A stretch of DNA of 64,000 nucleotides from Lachnospiraceae bacterium (GTDB taxonomy: Bacteria > Bacillota_A > Clostridia > Lachnospirales > Lachnospiraceae), in assembly GCA_024689605.1 (NCBI GenBank), contig JAILDD010000186.1, forward strand, positions 1 through 64,000. The letters are read 5' to 3'. Below are positions 8,308 to 17,372 of the stretch, in pieces. Below the pieces are notes generated by a model that saw nothing but the letters and a program-made list of their open reading frames with translations, was not told the DNA's origin and did not search any database. Positions within the stretch are counted from its first letter, which is position 1; each line of letters opens with the position of its first letter. The position numbers were made by a program, and so were the translations under genes.

Positions 8308-9267
8308 ATGAGCGACATTGAGGCAATGCAGAGTAAGATCGCGGCATGCGAGCAGGAGATCGGACGCGAGATCATAGGACAGAGGGATGTTATCAGAAGT
8401 GTGATGATAGCGATCCTTTCCGGCGGTAACGTACTGCTTGAAGGTATGCCGGGTCTCGGAAAGACAAGGCTTGTAAATACTATCAGCCACGTGCTGAATC
8501 TTTCCTTTAAGAGGATTCAGTTTACCCCTGACCTGATGCCCGGTGATATCACAGGTACAAATATAATGGTCAAGGATAACGATGGTTCTGCATTCCGGTT
8601 TGAGCCCGGTCCCATATTTGCAAATATAATACTCGCGGACGAAATAAACCGTGCTACGCCCAAGACTCAGTCGGCTCTTCTTGAGGCCATGCAGGAGCAC
8701 AGTGTTACAGTCGGTAATGTGAGCCACAAGGTTCCGGAGCCTTTCTTCGTACTGGCTACCCAGAACCCCATCGAGCAGGAGGGTACATATCCTCTTCCTG
8801 AAGCTCAGCTGGACCGTTTCATGTTCAAGATACTTGTTGGTTTCCCTTCAAAGAATGAGCTTAAGGGCATAGTAGATCTGACTGAGAACAGAAATGCACA
8901 GCCTGCAAGCACGATCCTTACAGGCGATGATCTTCAGACTGCTGCAGCAATGGTCAGCAACATAGGTGTGGCAGATGCGGTTATGGATACCATACTTGAG
9001 ATCATAATGGGAACCCATGACCACAGCAATAAATACATACGTGAGGGTGCCAGCCCCAGAGCTGCCCAGGCTATCGTCCGGGGGGCCAAGGCAAGGGCGT
9101 TCATGGAAGGGCGCTTTAATGTATCATTCGATGATGTGGAGGCAGTGGCTTATCCGGTACTCAGGCACAGGATACTTCTTTCCTTTGATGCTATTTCAGA
9201 GGGTGTGACCGAGGACAAGATAATCACCGGTATCATCAGGAAACTGTCGGAAAACAGACAGGCATAA
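8308..9267 (+). CDS. MoxR family AAA+ ATPase
   Basis: A 319-residue MoxR-type AAA+ ATPase. Walker A GMPGLGKT is at 46-53, Walker B ILADEINRA near 111-119, followed by the sensor TQNP and the family signature EGTYPLPEAQLDRF. Length is typical. MoxR proteins act as chaperones for maturation of complexes, often with von Willebrand factor A partners. The usual DUF58 partner is absent; the gene instead follows the GQNGQQ membrane protein by 11 bp. The start at 8308 follows a GGGAGGA site. Confidence 0.92.
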   Translation: MSDIEAMQSKIAACEQEIGREIIGQRDVIRSVMIAILSGGNVLLEGMPGLGKTRLVNTISHVLNLSFKRIQFTPDLMPGDITGTNIMVKDNDGSAFRFEPGPIFANIILADEINRATPKTQSALLEAMQEHSVTVGNVSHKVPEPFFVLATQNPIEQEGTYPLPEAQLDRFMFKILVGFPSKNELKGIVDLTENRNAQPASTILTGDDLQTAAAMVSNIGVADAVMDTILEIIMGTHDHSNKYIREGASPRAAQAIVRGAKARAFMEGRFNVSFDDVEAVAYPVLRHRILLSFDAISEGVTEDKIITGIIRKLSENRQA

Positions 9268-9331
9268 TGCAGTAAAAGCTTCGGACTGTCCCGGACAGGA
9301 TGGAAATTAGCTACGGAGATTTAAAAAAGTC

Positions 9332-10732
9332 ATGAAAGAAAAAATAAATAATGCCATATCATCATGTTATAGAATAGATAGAACACGCCTGATGCTTGCG
9401 CTTACGGTTCTGGTGATAATTGCGACGGTGAACTTTGCTTCGGTTGATGCGGGTTTCGTACATTCATCTGATGATATTGAGGAACAGATCAATTCGACCC
9501 TGATTGAAAATATCGGCAGCTATGCCGGTATTTTTTCCGTTACGGTTACTGCTTCCGTTAATCCCACGGGAACACTGGCTATCATTTCACTTATAGGCAT
9601 TCTTGAAAAGGCAGACCATTATTTTCCTAATGCCACATGGCTTGCGGGAACGCAGCATTTTCTGTGTGCCACACCGATAATCAGGACTGCGGCGAACCTT
9701 CCTATCTCCAATCCTGTGGCATTTATCATTTTTACGGTTATCACTATTACCCTTTATGTGGTGCGTTCCACATCGGTTTCAAAGGCGTTGTCTGCACCTA
9801 CTATTGATAAGATAGAGGAAGTTGGGGGATATGTTGTTACCGTCGCACTTTCCTTTATGCCGGTAGCTATGGTGCGTACTGCCCAGGCGGCAGATGTCGG
9901 TGAAACCACGCAAAAGGTGGTTTCCACGGGAACTTATGCGGCTCTGCTCTTCCTAAGTCTTGTGTCAGCGATTTTTAATCTCATTGTTTATATTGTCATT
10001 CATAACTGTCTGGATGCAGTAGAGCTCCTTGCGGCAGCGATTCCCATTAAGGGCATGAATGTTGTGGTGGAGATACTGAAGGCTATCCTTCATCTCACGC
10101 TTGTGGTGCTGCAGATAGTGAGTCCCTTCCTGTGCGTGGTGATAGGCATTATATTCTTTATCATTTCGCTGATACTCTTCAGATGGCTCAGTGTGCTCAG
10201 CGTTTACTACATGCATGTCTATGTTAAGCCGTTGCTCAGAAAGATATTCAGGAGCCACGAAGTATCGCCCTTTATGCATAAAAAATTCCCCAGGAGAGGC
10301 AGGAAGAAACATCCGGAGCTTACCATGGCCATTCCTGCTTTTTCAATGAACCGGCGTGCCAGACTGGTAAAAAAGAGGGAGCTTATCTGGCTTTCGGAGC
10401 GTGCAGGCGAGCCTGTTTTCCTTAAGATTAAGCCTCTGAGACGTGTAAAGGTGATCACACTGGAAGAAATGAATCCTCTTCACAGGGAGGTTTACCTGCA
10501 GAAGACTCTTCGGTTTACCCGTATTGTTTCCGAGGATCACACAGTGGAGATCATATTCAGTTCCGAATACAACGACCGCTGGGAGGTGCTTCTTGAGAGG
10601 TTCGGTCTGAAGGACTACAAGGTTGTGCAGGACAGGCTGGCGAACGAAGAGAAGATCACCTTCAAGAATTGGTGGGAAAAATTAAAGAGAAAGATGTTCA
10701 AGCCCAAGGATACATTGGCTGGAAATATGTGA
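9332..10732 (+). CDS. Polytopic membrane protein of unknown function
   Basis: A 466-residue protein with a hydrophobic segment at about 18-38 and around seven further segments between 80 and 300. A soluble basic C-terminal domain follows (about 300-466) with no recognised motif. It starts 64 bp after MoxR behind a CGGAG site and may be cotranscribed. It resembles nothing I can name; membrane location is the only supported statement. Confidence 0.7.
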   Translation: MKEKINNAISSCYRIDRTRLMLALTVLVIIATVNFASVDAGFVHSSDDIEEQINSTLIENIGSYAGIFSVTVTASVNPTGTLAIISLIGILEKADHYFPNATWLAGTQHFLCATPIIRTAANLPISNPVAFIIFTVITITLYVVRSTSVSKALSAPTIDKIEEVGGYVVTVALSFMPVAMVRTAQAADVGETTQKVVSTGTYAALLFLSLVSAIFNLIVYIVIHNCLDAVELLAAAIPIKGMNVVVEILKAILHLTLVVLQIVSPFLCVVIGIIFFIISLILFRWLSVLSVYYMHVYVKPLLRKIFRSHEVSPFMHKKFPRRGRKKHPELTMAIPAFSMNRRARLVKKRELIWLSERAGEPVFLKIKPLRRVKVITLEEMNPLHREVYLQKTLRFTRIVSEDHTVEIIFSSEYNDRWEVLLERFGLKDYKVVQDRLANEEKITFKNWWEKLKRKMFKPKDTLAGNM

Positions 10733-10888
10733 AAAAATGTTCAGTACTTTGATCATGCAATAGGACTTGGATCGTGGTCTGGTTGGGTGATTTTGTTTAC
10801 GAAATTATAAAGCGGTTCACATAACACGGAGTTTTATAACAGTTTTACAATATCGAGTAAAAAATTGAGCATAGTACAGTGTTTTTGA

Positions 10889-10917
10889 TTGAAAAATACG
10901 GTGCTGTGCGTTAAAAT
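10889..10917 (+). promoter_or_regulatory. Sigma-A promoter of carB
   Basis: TTGAAA (10889-10894), a 17-bp spacer and TAAAAT (10912-10917), about 54 bp before the carB start. The rest of the 238-bp gap shows no clear attenuator or PyrR-type hairpin. Confidence 0.65.
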
Positions 10918-10970
10918 ATCACGGATAAATTAACAAAAGAAGAAGCATTAATTCAGGAGGAAAGAAGTAC

Positions 10971-13900
10971 ATGAAGCGCGAAGACATACATCGCATACTT
11001 ATTATCGGCTCAGGCCCCATCATCATCGGACAGGCCTGTGAGTTTGACTATTCCGGAACACAGGCATGTAAGGCACTCAGGAAGCTCGGTTATGAGATCA
11101 TTCTCGTAAATTCTAATCCGGCAACCATCATGACGGATCCCGAGACAGCAGATGTTACATATATTGAGCCCTTAAACGTAAAGAGGCTTACTGAGATAAT
11201 TGAAAAGGAAAGACCGGATGCATTGTTACCGAATCTCGGCGGACAGTCCGGTCTTAATTTATGCTCTGAGCTTGCAAAGGCCGGAGTACTTGATAAATAC
11301 AATGTACAGGTTATCGGTGTGCAGGTAGATGCCATCGAGCGTGGTGAGGACCGTATCGAGTTCAAGAACACCATGAACGAGCTGGGCGTTGAGATGGCAC
11401 GCAGCCAGGTGGCATACTCTGTTGACGAAGCAGTTGAGATCGCTTCCAAACTGGGATACCCTGTAGTATTAAGACCTGCTTACACCATGGGTGGTGCCGG
11501 CGGCGGACTTGTTTACAATGTGGAAGAATTAAAGACTGTCTGCGCAAGAGGTCTTCAGGCTTCACTTGTTCACCAGGTGCTTGTTGAGGAATCGGTTATC
11601 GGCTGGGAAGAGCTGGAGCTCGAGGTTGTCCGTGATTCCAAGGGCAAGATGATCACCGTATGCTTCATTGAAAATATCGATCCCATGGGTGTGCACACAG
11701 GTGACTCTTTCTGTTCAGCACCTATGCTTACTATTTCAGAGGATGTTCAGAAGAAGCTTCAGGAGCAGGCTTATAAGGTAGTTGATAAGGTACAGGTTAT
11801 CGGCGGATGTAACTGCCAGTTTGCTCATGATCCCAAGAGCGGCAGAATTATCATAATAGAAATTAATCCCCGTACATCCAGGTCTTCGGCACTTGCTTCC
11901 AAGGCAACAGGTTTCCCTATTGCTCTTGTTTCCGCAATGCTTGCCTGCGGACTTAACCTTGAGGATATCGAGTGCGGTAAGTATGGCACTCTTGATAAGT
12001 ATGTTCCGGACGGCGAGTATGTTGTTATCAAGTTCGCAAGATGGGCATTCGAGAAGTTCAAGGGCGTTGAGGATCATCTCGGAACACAGATGCGTGCTGT
12101 TGGTGAAGTAATGAGTATCGGTAAGACTTACAAGGAAGCTTTCCAGAAGGCTATCCGCAGTCTTGAGAAGAACAGATACGGTCTTGGATATGTTAAGGAT
12201 TATCACAACATGAGCCTTGATGACCTGCTTTCACAGCTTATCTATCCCAACAGTGAGAGACAGTTCATCATGTATGAGGCACTCAGAAAGGGTGCTGATG
12301 TAGATAAGCTTTATGAGCTTACCAAGATAAAGAAGTATTTCATCGAGCAGATGAAGGAGCTGGTTGATGAAGAGATAGAGATCGCAAAGGCATCCCACGA
12401 AGGTGCAAACGATGCTGACTTCGGTGCATGCACACCGGGTAAGGTTCCTTCGGATGAGCTGCTTACAAAGGCTAAGAAGGACGGCTTCTCAGATAAGTAT
12501 CTCTCCATGATCTGCGGCGTGAGCGAGAGCGATATCAGGAATGCAAGAGAAAAGATCGGCGTAGTGGAAGCATGGGAAGGCGTACACGTAAGCGGTACAC
12601 CCGACAGCGCATACTACTATTCAACATACAACCTGCCTAAGGACGAGAGTCCTGTAAATACAGACAGGCCTAAGGTAATGATCCTGGGCGGCGGTCCTAA
12701 CCGTATCGGCCAGGGTATCGAGTTCGATTACTGCTGCGTACATGCTGCATTTGCGCTTAAGAAACTGGGCTTCGAGACAGTAATAGTTAACTGCAATCCT
12801 GAGACAGTTTCTACCGACTATGATACTTCAGATAAGCTTTATTTCGAGCCGCTTACACTTGAGGACGTGCTCGCTATATACAAGAAGGAAAATCCTGTGG
12901 GCGTTATCGCTCAGTTCGGCGGCCAGACACCTCTTAACCTTGCGGCAGAGCTCAAGGCTAACGGCGTGAACATCCTTGGTACCACACCTGAAGCAATCGA
13001 TCTTGCTGAGGACAGGGATCTTTTCCGCAACATGATGGATAAGCTGGGCATCCCTATGGCAGAGTCAGGAATGGCTGTTACCGTTGAGGAAGCTAAAGAG
13101 CTTGCGAACAAGATCGGCTATCCTGTAGTGGTTCGTCCTTCATACGTACTTGGCGGACGCGGCATGGAGATCGTGCATGATGACGAGCAGATGAATCTCT
13201 ATATGGCTGAGGCGGTAGGTGTTACTCCTGACAGGCCCATACTTATAGACAGATTCCTTAACCATGCTACAGAGTGTGAGGCTGATGCTATCAGCGATGG
13301 AAATGATGTATTCGTTCCTGCTGTTATGGAGCACATCGAGCTTGCGGGTATCCACTCCGGAGACTCTGCATGCATACTTCCTTCAAAGCATCTTACAGAT
13401 GAACAGATCGCTACTATCAAGGACTACACCAGGAAGATCGCTAAGGAACTCAACGTCGTAGGTCTTATGAATATGCAGTATGCCATAGAGGGCGGAAAGG
13501 TATATGTAATCGAGGCTAATCCCCGTGCATCCCGTACCGTTCCCCTGGTATCCAAGGTCTGCGGCATCAACATGGTAAAGGTTGCTACAGAGATAATGAC
13601 TCTTCCCATCACAGGAAACGAGTCACCGGTTAAGAACCTTAAGGACAGAAAGATCCCTTACTATGGTGTAAAGGAAGCGGTATTCCCCTTCAACATGTTC
13701 CCTGAGGTTGACCCCGTACTCGGACCTGAAATGAGATCCACCGGTGAGGTGCTTGGTCTTTCAACTGACTGGGGCAGAGCTTTCTTCAAGGCTGAAGAGG
13801 CTACACGTACCGAGCTTCCCATGGAAGGAACAGTACTCATAAGTGTAAGCGACAGGGATAAGCCGGAGCTTCTTGAAATTGCAAAGAGCTTTGCAGAAGA

Positions 13901-14234
13901 CGGATTCAAGATTATTTCCACCGGCGGTACCTACGACATGATAAAGGGTGCAGGCATAGAGACTGAGAAGATCAACAAGATATATGAGGGAAGACCTAAT
14001 ATTGTCGATGCTGTGAAGAACGGCGAGGTTGATATGATCGTTAATACACCTACTGACAAAAAGGATGCACAGTCCGACAGCTACATCCGTCAGAATGCTA
14101 TCAAGCACCGTGTGCCTTACATGACCACTATGGCTGCTGCAAGAGCTACTGCAGCCGGCATCAAGGCAGAGAAGAAGGGTGAAGGCATTCCCGTAGTATC
14201 ACTTCAGGAATACCATGCAATGATCACGGAGTAA
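10971..14234 (+). CDS. carB: Carbamoyl-phosphate synthase large subunit
   Basis: A 1087-residue full-length CarB. Two homologous halves each carry the signature ending in GSGPI.IGQA.EFDYSG (N-half) or GGGPNRIGQGIEFDY (C-half) and ATP-grasp motifs. The C-terminal MGS-like allosteric domain begins near residue 940. With CarA it makes carbamoyl phosphate from glutamine, bicarbonate and two ATP for pyrimidine and arginine synthesis. No carA gene is adjacent in the window: upstream is a membrane protein and downstream is rlmH. The start has a strong CAGGAGG site. Confidence 0.97.
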   Translation: MKREDIHRILIIGSGPIIIGQACEFDYSGTQACKALRKLGYEIILVNSNPATIMTDPETADVTYIEPLNVKRLTEIIEKERPDALLPNLGGQSGLNLCSELAKAGVLDKYNVQVIGVQVDAIERGEDRIEFKNTMNELGVEMARSQVAYSVDEAVEIASKLGYPVVLRPAYTMGGAGGGLVYNVEELKTVCARGLQASLVHQVLVEESVIGWEELELEVVRDSKGKMITVCFIENIDPMGVHTGDSFCSAPMLTISEDVQKKLQEQAYKVVDKVQVIGGCNCQFAHDPKSGRIIIIEINPRTSRSSALASKATGFPIALVSAMLACGLNLEDIECGKYGTLDKYVPDGEYVVIKFARWAFEKFKGVEDHLGTQMRAVGEVMSIGKTYKEAFQKAIRSLEKNRYGLGYVKDYHNMSLDDLLSQLIYPNSERQFIMYEALRKGADVDKLYELTKIKKYFIEQMKELVDEEIEIAKASHEGANDADFGACTPGKVPSDELLTKAKKDGFSDKYLSMICGVSESDIRNAREKIGVVEAWEGVHVSGTPDSAYYYSTYNLPKDESPVNTDRPKVMILGGGPNRIGQGIEFDYCCVHAAFALKKLGFETVIVNCNPETVSTDYDTSDKLYFEPLTLEDVLAIYKKENPVGVIAQFGGQTPLNLAAELKANGVNILGTTPEAIDLAEDRDLFRNMMDKLGIPMAESGMAVTVEEAKELANKIGYPVVVRPSYVLGGRGMEIVHDDEQMNLYMAEAVGVTPDRPILIDRFLNHATECEADAISDGNDVFVPAVMEHIELAGIHSGDSACILPSKHLTDEQIATIKDYTRKIAKELNVVGLMNMQYAIEGGKVYVIEANPRASRTVPLVSKVCGINMVKVATEIMTLPITGNESPVKNLKDRKIPYYGVKEAVFPFNMFPEVDPVLGPEMRSTGEVLGLSTDWGRAFFKAEEATRTELPMEGTVLISVSDRDKPELLEIAKSFAEDGFKIISTGGTYDMIKGAGIETEKINKIYEGRPNIVDAVKNGEVDMIVNTPTDKKDAQSDSYIRQNAIKHRVPYMTTMAAARATAAGIKAEKKGEGIPVVSLQEYHAMITE

Positions 14235-14275
14235 AGTAAAGCACCTTTTCCGGGGTGTATGGCATAAGGTATCAG

Positions 14276-14755
14276 ATGCGCATAACCATACTTTGTGTAG
14301 GAAAATGTAAAGAGAGATTTTATTCAGACGCGGCAGCCGAGTATTTAAAACGGCTGTCGCGTTATGTTAAGGTGCAGATCATCGAGGTGGATGATGAAAA
14401 GACTCCGGACGGTGCTTCGGAACGCGAGACGGAGCTTATCCTTGATAAGGAGGCGTCACGCCTTGAAAAGCACATCCCCGACGATGCCTATGTGATCGCT
14501 CTTGCTGTGGGAGGAAAAGAACACACGAGTCCTGAATTTGCGGACAGGATAAATAAACTGGCACTTGGGGGAAAGAGCCACATCATATTCATAATAGGCG
14601 GATCATTGGGTCTTGCCGATCGTATATATAAAAGAGCTGATGAGCAGATAGGTTTTGGTAAGATGACCTTTCCTCACAGGCTTTTCAGGGTAATGCTTCT
14701 CGAACAGGTCTACCGGGCATACCGGATAATCAACAACGAGCCATATCATAAGTAA
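14276..14755 (+). CDS. rlmH: 23S rRNA pseudouridine-1915 N3-methyltransferase
   Basis: A 159-residue RlmH (YbeA, SPOUT superfamily). Motifs seen are the N-terminal ITILCVGK and, in the C-terminal knot, FIIGGSLGL plus the conserved ending F.KMTFPH.L.RVMLLEQ.YRA..I.NN.PYHK. It methylates pseudouridine 1915 in helix 69 of the 70S ribosome. It lies 41 bp downstream of carB and may share its transcript. The ATG at 14276 gives the family-typical N terminus; the in-frame start at 14255 adds residues not found in the family. Confidence 0.95.
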   Translation: MRITILCVGKCKERFYSDAAAEYLKRLSRYVKVQIIEVDDEKTPDGASERETELILDKEASRLEKHIPDDAYVIALAVGGKEHTSPEFADRINKLALGGKSHIIFIIGGSLGLADRIYKRADEQIGFGKMTFPHRLFRVMLLEQVYRAYRIINNEPYHK

Positions 14756-14804
14756 TATCGAATTTATTTCAGTTTTCTTGAAAACCAGACGAAAATAGAA
14801 AATA

Positions 14805-14838
14805 GCCCAGGCTTATCCCCAAGGGGTAGGAACTGGGC
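14805..14838 (+). terminator. Hairpin after rlmH
   Basis: GCCCAG...CTGGGC outer stem with an inner CCCC/GGGG stem, followed by ATATTTAATT. A probable terminator of the carB-rlmH transcript with a weak T-run. It marks the edge of the accessory region. Confidence 0.5.
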
Positions 14839-14860
14839 ATATTTAATTGATATAGACACC

Positions 14861-15047
14861 GGGACTCCCCAAAATTAAATTAAAAAATAGTAAATTATGA
14901 TAATGGGACTCCCAAAAACTAAAAAAACAGAATTTTAGAAAATGGGACTCCCAAAATCAAAAAAATGAGAAATTATGAAAATGGGACTCCGAAAAATATA
15001 ATTTCGGAGTCCAGGTACTGTTATCCCGGCTTAAACTAGAAAAGGAG
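14861..15047 (+). promoter_or_regulatory. Array of four GGGACTCC elements with leader
   Basis: GGGACTCC(C/G)AAAA occurs at 14861, 14905, 14944 and 14983, spaced 44, 39 and 39 bp in AT-rich DNA. The last copy forms an 11-bp perfect inverted repeat (GGACTCCGAAA/TTTCGGAGTCC, 14984-15012). TCCAGGTACTGT and an AAAAGGAGG (15040-15048) follow, matching the leaders at 25498 and 29585. No convincing ORF begins right after this AGGAGG; the first supported one starts at 15153. The 397-bp gap from rlmH to 15153 otherwise holds only the hairpin at 14805. Confidence 0.7.
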
Positions 15048-15152
15048 GTGAAAATAAAGCTGGGAACAGCACAATATGAACGACAAACTAAACAAAAATA
15101 ACTGAAAACGCTGATTATCAGCATATGATATTAAGAAAGGATGGTATCCATT

Positions 15153-15251
15153 ATGTTTACCTTATTCGTAATATTTGGCTTTATTATCTCCCCGATCTTG
15201 TGGTTCATAAAAAGAATTATCAAAGCCATCATAAACAGAATCCTCTGCTAA
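15153..15251 (+). CDS. Small hydrophobic peptide, 32 residues
   Basis: ATG at 15153 after AAGAAAGG. The peptide starts MFTLFVIFGFIISPILWF, has one membrane helix and then a basic amphipathic tail (KRIIKAIINRILC). A strong terminator begins 12 bp after the stop. This layout, a short hydrophobic peptide with its own leader and terminator, recalls type I toxins or phage/element membrane peptides, but no family is recognised. Confidence 0.5.
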   Translation: MFTLFVIFGFIISPILWFIKRIIKAIINRILC

Positions 15252-15262
15252 TGCAACCCAGA

Positions 15263-15302
15263 AATCCGTACCGAAATCCCCATCGGTACGGATTTTTTTT
15301 TT
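15263..15302 (+). terminator. Strong Rho-independent terminator
   Basis: An 11-bp perfect stem AATCCGTACCG/CGGTACGGATT followed by ten T. It ends the small peptide gene. Confidence 0.9.
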
Positions 15303-15383
15303 GCTCTGAAAATAGAAATTGTAGATTTTTACGGATGGTGTGTACGCTATTGGTTGAGATACGACTAATCTCCGTTTTCGGAG

Positions 15384-15424
15384 CAAAAAAACTGACGACA
15401 GTAAAACTGTCGGCAGTTTTTTTA
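15384..15424. terminator. Bidirectional terminator
   Basis: A 12-base inverted repeat AACTGACGACAG/CTGTCGGCAGTT (one G-U) flanked by an A-run on the left and a T-run on the right. It mainly serves the reverse-strand small ORF ending at 15430. Confidence 0.8.
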
Positions 15425-15429
15425 ATGTT

Positions 15430-15606
15430 TCAATTGAATGATATTGATAAAAAAATACATAAAATAATAAATAAAATAACTGGGCCCAGGATAAGAATCC
15501 TGGCAACCCAGGAATTTTTCAACAGTCCTATAAGACCGTCAGTTATTTCACTTATCACGTTACCATAGAATCCAATTACAATGATAAAAACTGCAATAGT
15601 CAACAT
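15430..15606 (-). CDS. Small membrane protein, 58 residues
   Basis: Reverse-strand ORF of 58 codons with a strong AAGGGAG site 8 bases before the ATG. Two hydrophobic segments (about 2-20 and 34-56) flank a short polar stretch ending in GLLKNSW. It has its own upstream GGGACTCC element at 15660 and its own terminator at 15384. It converges with the 32-residue peptide gene. No family is recognised. Confidence 0.6.
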   Translation of the reverse strand: MLTIAVFIIVIGFYGNVISEITDGLIGLLKNSWVARILILGPVILFIILCIFLSISFN

Positions 15607-15655
15607 ATTCGTTTTCTCCCTTCATTATATAATGCTAAATTTGCCGCATGAACTT

Positions 15656-15668
15656 TTTCGGAGTCCCA
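15656..15668 (-). promoter_or_regulatory. GGGACTCCGAAAA element upstream of small ORF
   Basis: Reverse-strand copy of the recurrent element (TGGGACTCCGAAA), about 55 bases upstream of the ATG of the 58-residue protein and in the same sense as that gene. Confidence 0.6.
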
Positions 15669-15686
15669 TTATTTAATAACAAATTA

Positions 15687-15715
15687 TTGTGCAGTGCGGA
15701 TTTCGGTTATATAAT
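15687..15715 (+). promoter_or_regulatory. Sigma-A promoter of the polymerase operon
   Basis: TTGTGC (15687-15692), a 17-bp spacer and a perfect TATAAT (15710-15715). It sits between the divergent small ORF and the polymerase operon. No sense-strand GGGACTCC copy lies between it and the operon, so this operon seems to use the host polymerase. Confidence 0.7.
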
Positions 15716-15733
15716 GCATAATTAGGGAGGACG

Positions 15734-15772
15734 ATGAATAGAAGAATAAGCAGCAGTAACGGGGAAGTGTGA
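15734..15772 (+). CDS. Possible 12-residue leader peptide
   Basis: ATG at 15734 behind AGGGAGG gives MNRRISSSNGEV and stops at TGA 15770-15772, two bases before the next gene's ATG at 15775. The ribosome site is better than that of the next gene, so translation may couple into it. Evidence is only position and ribosome site. Confidence 0.35.
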   Translation: MNRRISSSNGEV

Positions 15773-15774
15773 CA

Positions 15775-17325
15775 ATGAAAGGTACAATTATGGAAACTAC
15801 AATAGATTTTGAAAAAATGAAGGATCGGAAAAAGGTGATCGAAGATGGGGTTGATGCGGTACGCGATATTGTTTATGGGTATGACAACACCCTTTTTGAT
15901 GAGATTAGCGTCAATGGGGAGGTTTCTGAAGAAAAAATTGAGGAAATTGTGGATTATCTTTTGGATTTTGAATATGACAATTGGGTTGAACCGGAAGAGA
16001 ATGCATATAGAGGCATTTTAATTGATCTGTTAAGGAAAAAACCCGAAATATCAATTTTGCAGCTTTTTAAAGCTGCTAATAAAGAAATTAACGATTGGTG
16101 TGAAAGAGAAGCTGATGGGTGTAAGGGAAAATGCACAAAAGAAAGTTATGGTTTTGAATTTGCGGATCGTTATCTCGAAGAAAAAAATCTATCCTCCGTT
16201 ACGCTGGATGAAAGTCTGGGTTATGTCCGCTACCAGTTAAACAGGATGCCTCGGTTGATGAATAGGCAGCTTGACCGTATTCTCCCGGATCAACCTGAAG
16301 ACAAAATTGTTAAAGAAGGGGATGTTTCACGTTCGGAAATACCGGATGTCATAATGGAGGAAATTGATGGAAGAGTTCTCCGGGAACTTTTAGAGGATGG
16401 ACAAGGCAGTATTGAGATAAAAAAGGTAAAAAATCTCATAGATGAACTGCTGAAGGCTTTTGAAAAGTACTGTGGGGAGCAGAAACCGGAAAAACAACAG
16501 ATGCAGCTATACGAAGATTTCCTATACTGTGTATTGCTTGGCCCGGTGGTTACTAAAGCGGATTTTTCAAGTGTTGATAAATATGTTTCCGATGATGATG
16601 AAGGTGATCCGAAAACATTTTTGTTATGGAATATTCCGAAGATTTCTGATTGGACAGAAATTTTGGGTGCGGTAGAGCGTCTGCATCGATGCAAAGCGAT
16701 GGTGGAGATGGTTTTCAGTGAAATCGCAGGGAATCATGATTATGATGTTTGGTCTAATCCTTGCCTTACATGGGAGAGTGAGTACCAATCCTTTTTTTCA
16801 TTGATGAGCCTGATATGTTATTACCTGTCGGATCAAAAGGATAGGACATACCTTCCGGATTATGAGGGGATGAAGGGGCTGCCGGAGAATGAACAGTTGC
16901 GGTGGAAGGAGCTTTATGAAAGCTGTGTCAGCAACGGAAGGGATAAGTATCTGCCGAAAGAAACCGGGAGGATATATGATCCGGAGCTGTTTCGCTGGAT
17001 AGAAGCAGGAGACTCGGAGATTGTGGAAAAAATGCAGCTGGAGATCCGTACCATGACGGAAAAGGATGCGATAGACCGATGGGGGGAGGATGGCTTTCAG
17101 ATAAAAGAAGATGAACCGCTCTGGAGCAGTGAAGAAGAGCGTGGGGATTTTGTGAAAGAGAAAATTGCAAATTGGAGTGGTGGTATGAATGATGAAGTAA
17201 AGAAGACATTTATAAAAGCATATCACCGTTTCAGGCTTCATTATTTTTCTGAAAAGATAGACAGGGATCGTATGAAAGATGACATGGTGGGTATGTTATA
17301 CGAGTATCTTGCCGGTAATAAGTGA
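15775..17325 (+). CDS. Unknown protein A of the polymerase operon
   Basis: A 516-residue acidic soluble protein with no recognised family. It shares blocks with the next gene: GYDN near residue 36, YQLNRMP near 149, LYEDFLYC near 244, YLPDYEG near 360, and AYHRFR...DRMKDDMVGML near 481-508. In the next gene the YQLxRMP block is at the C terminus instead, so the two are rearranged paralogs. Being first in an operon with a single-chain RNA polymerase, it could be a polymerase-associated factor, but nothing in the sequence proves that. ATG 15775 is chosen after GGGGAAG; GTG 15769 and ATG 15790 are alternatives. Confidence 0.7.
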   Translation: MKGTIMETTIDFEKMKDRKKVIEDGVDAVRDIVYGYDNTLFDEISVNGEVSEEKIEEIVDYLLDFEYDNWVEPEENAYRGILIDLLRKKPEISILQLFKAANKEINDWCEREADGCKGKCTKESYGFEFADRYLEEKNLSSVTLDESLGYVRYQLNRMPRLMNRQLDRILPDQPEDKIVKEGDVSRSEIPDVIMEEIDGRVLRELLEDGQGSIEIKKVKNLIDELLKAFEKYCGEQKPEKQQMQLYEDFLYCVLLGPVVTKADFSSVDKYVSDDDEGDPKTFLLWNIPKISDWTEILGAVERLHRCKAMVEMVFSEIAGNHDYDVWSNPCLTWESEYQSFFSLMSLICYYLSDQKDRTYLPDYEGMKGLPENEQLRWKELYESCVSNGRDKYLPKETGRIYDPELFRWIEAGDSEIVEKMQLEIRTMTEKDAIDRWGEDGFQIKEDEPLWSSEEERGDFVKEKIANWSGGMNDEVKKTFIKAYHRFRLHYFSEKIDRDRMKDDMVGMLYEYLAGNK

Positions 17326-17372
17326 ATATTGTCAGAAAAGAATCAGTATTAGCATAAGGAAAGGAATTGTAT

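Noticed and set aside
10733..10970. Pyrimidine attenuator ahead of carB
   Set aside because: No terminator/antiterminator pair or PyrR-binding hairpin could be made out; only a promoter is supported.
14861..15012. GGGACTCC copies as insertion-sequence ends or CRISPR repeats
   Set aside because: No transposase or cas genes nearby, copies are in gene-sense orientation, and spacers are AT-rich and not unique.
15051..15104. 17-codon frame from GTG overlapping the AGGAGG
   Set aside because: The GTG is inside the ribosome site, so it cannot be used normally.
15125..15568. 147-codon forward ORF across the small-gene region
   Set aside because: It runs through two strong terminators and lacks a good ribosome site, while the 32-residue and 58-residue frames have ribosome sites and sensible termini.
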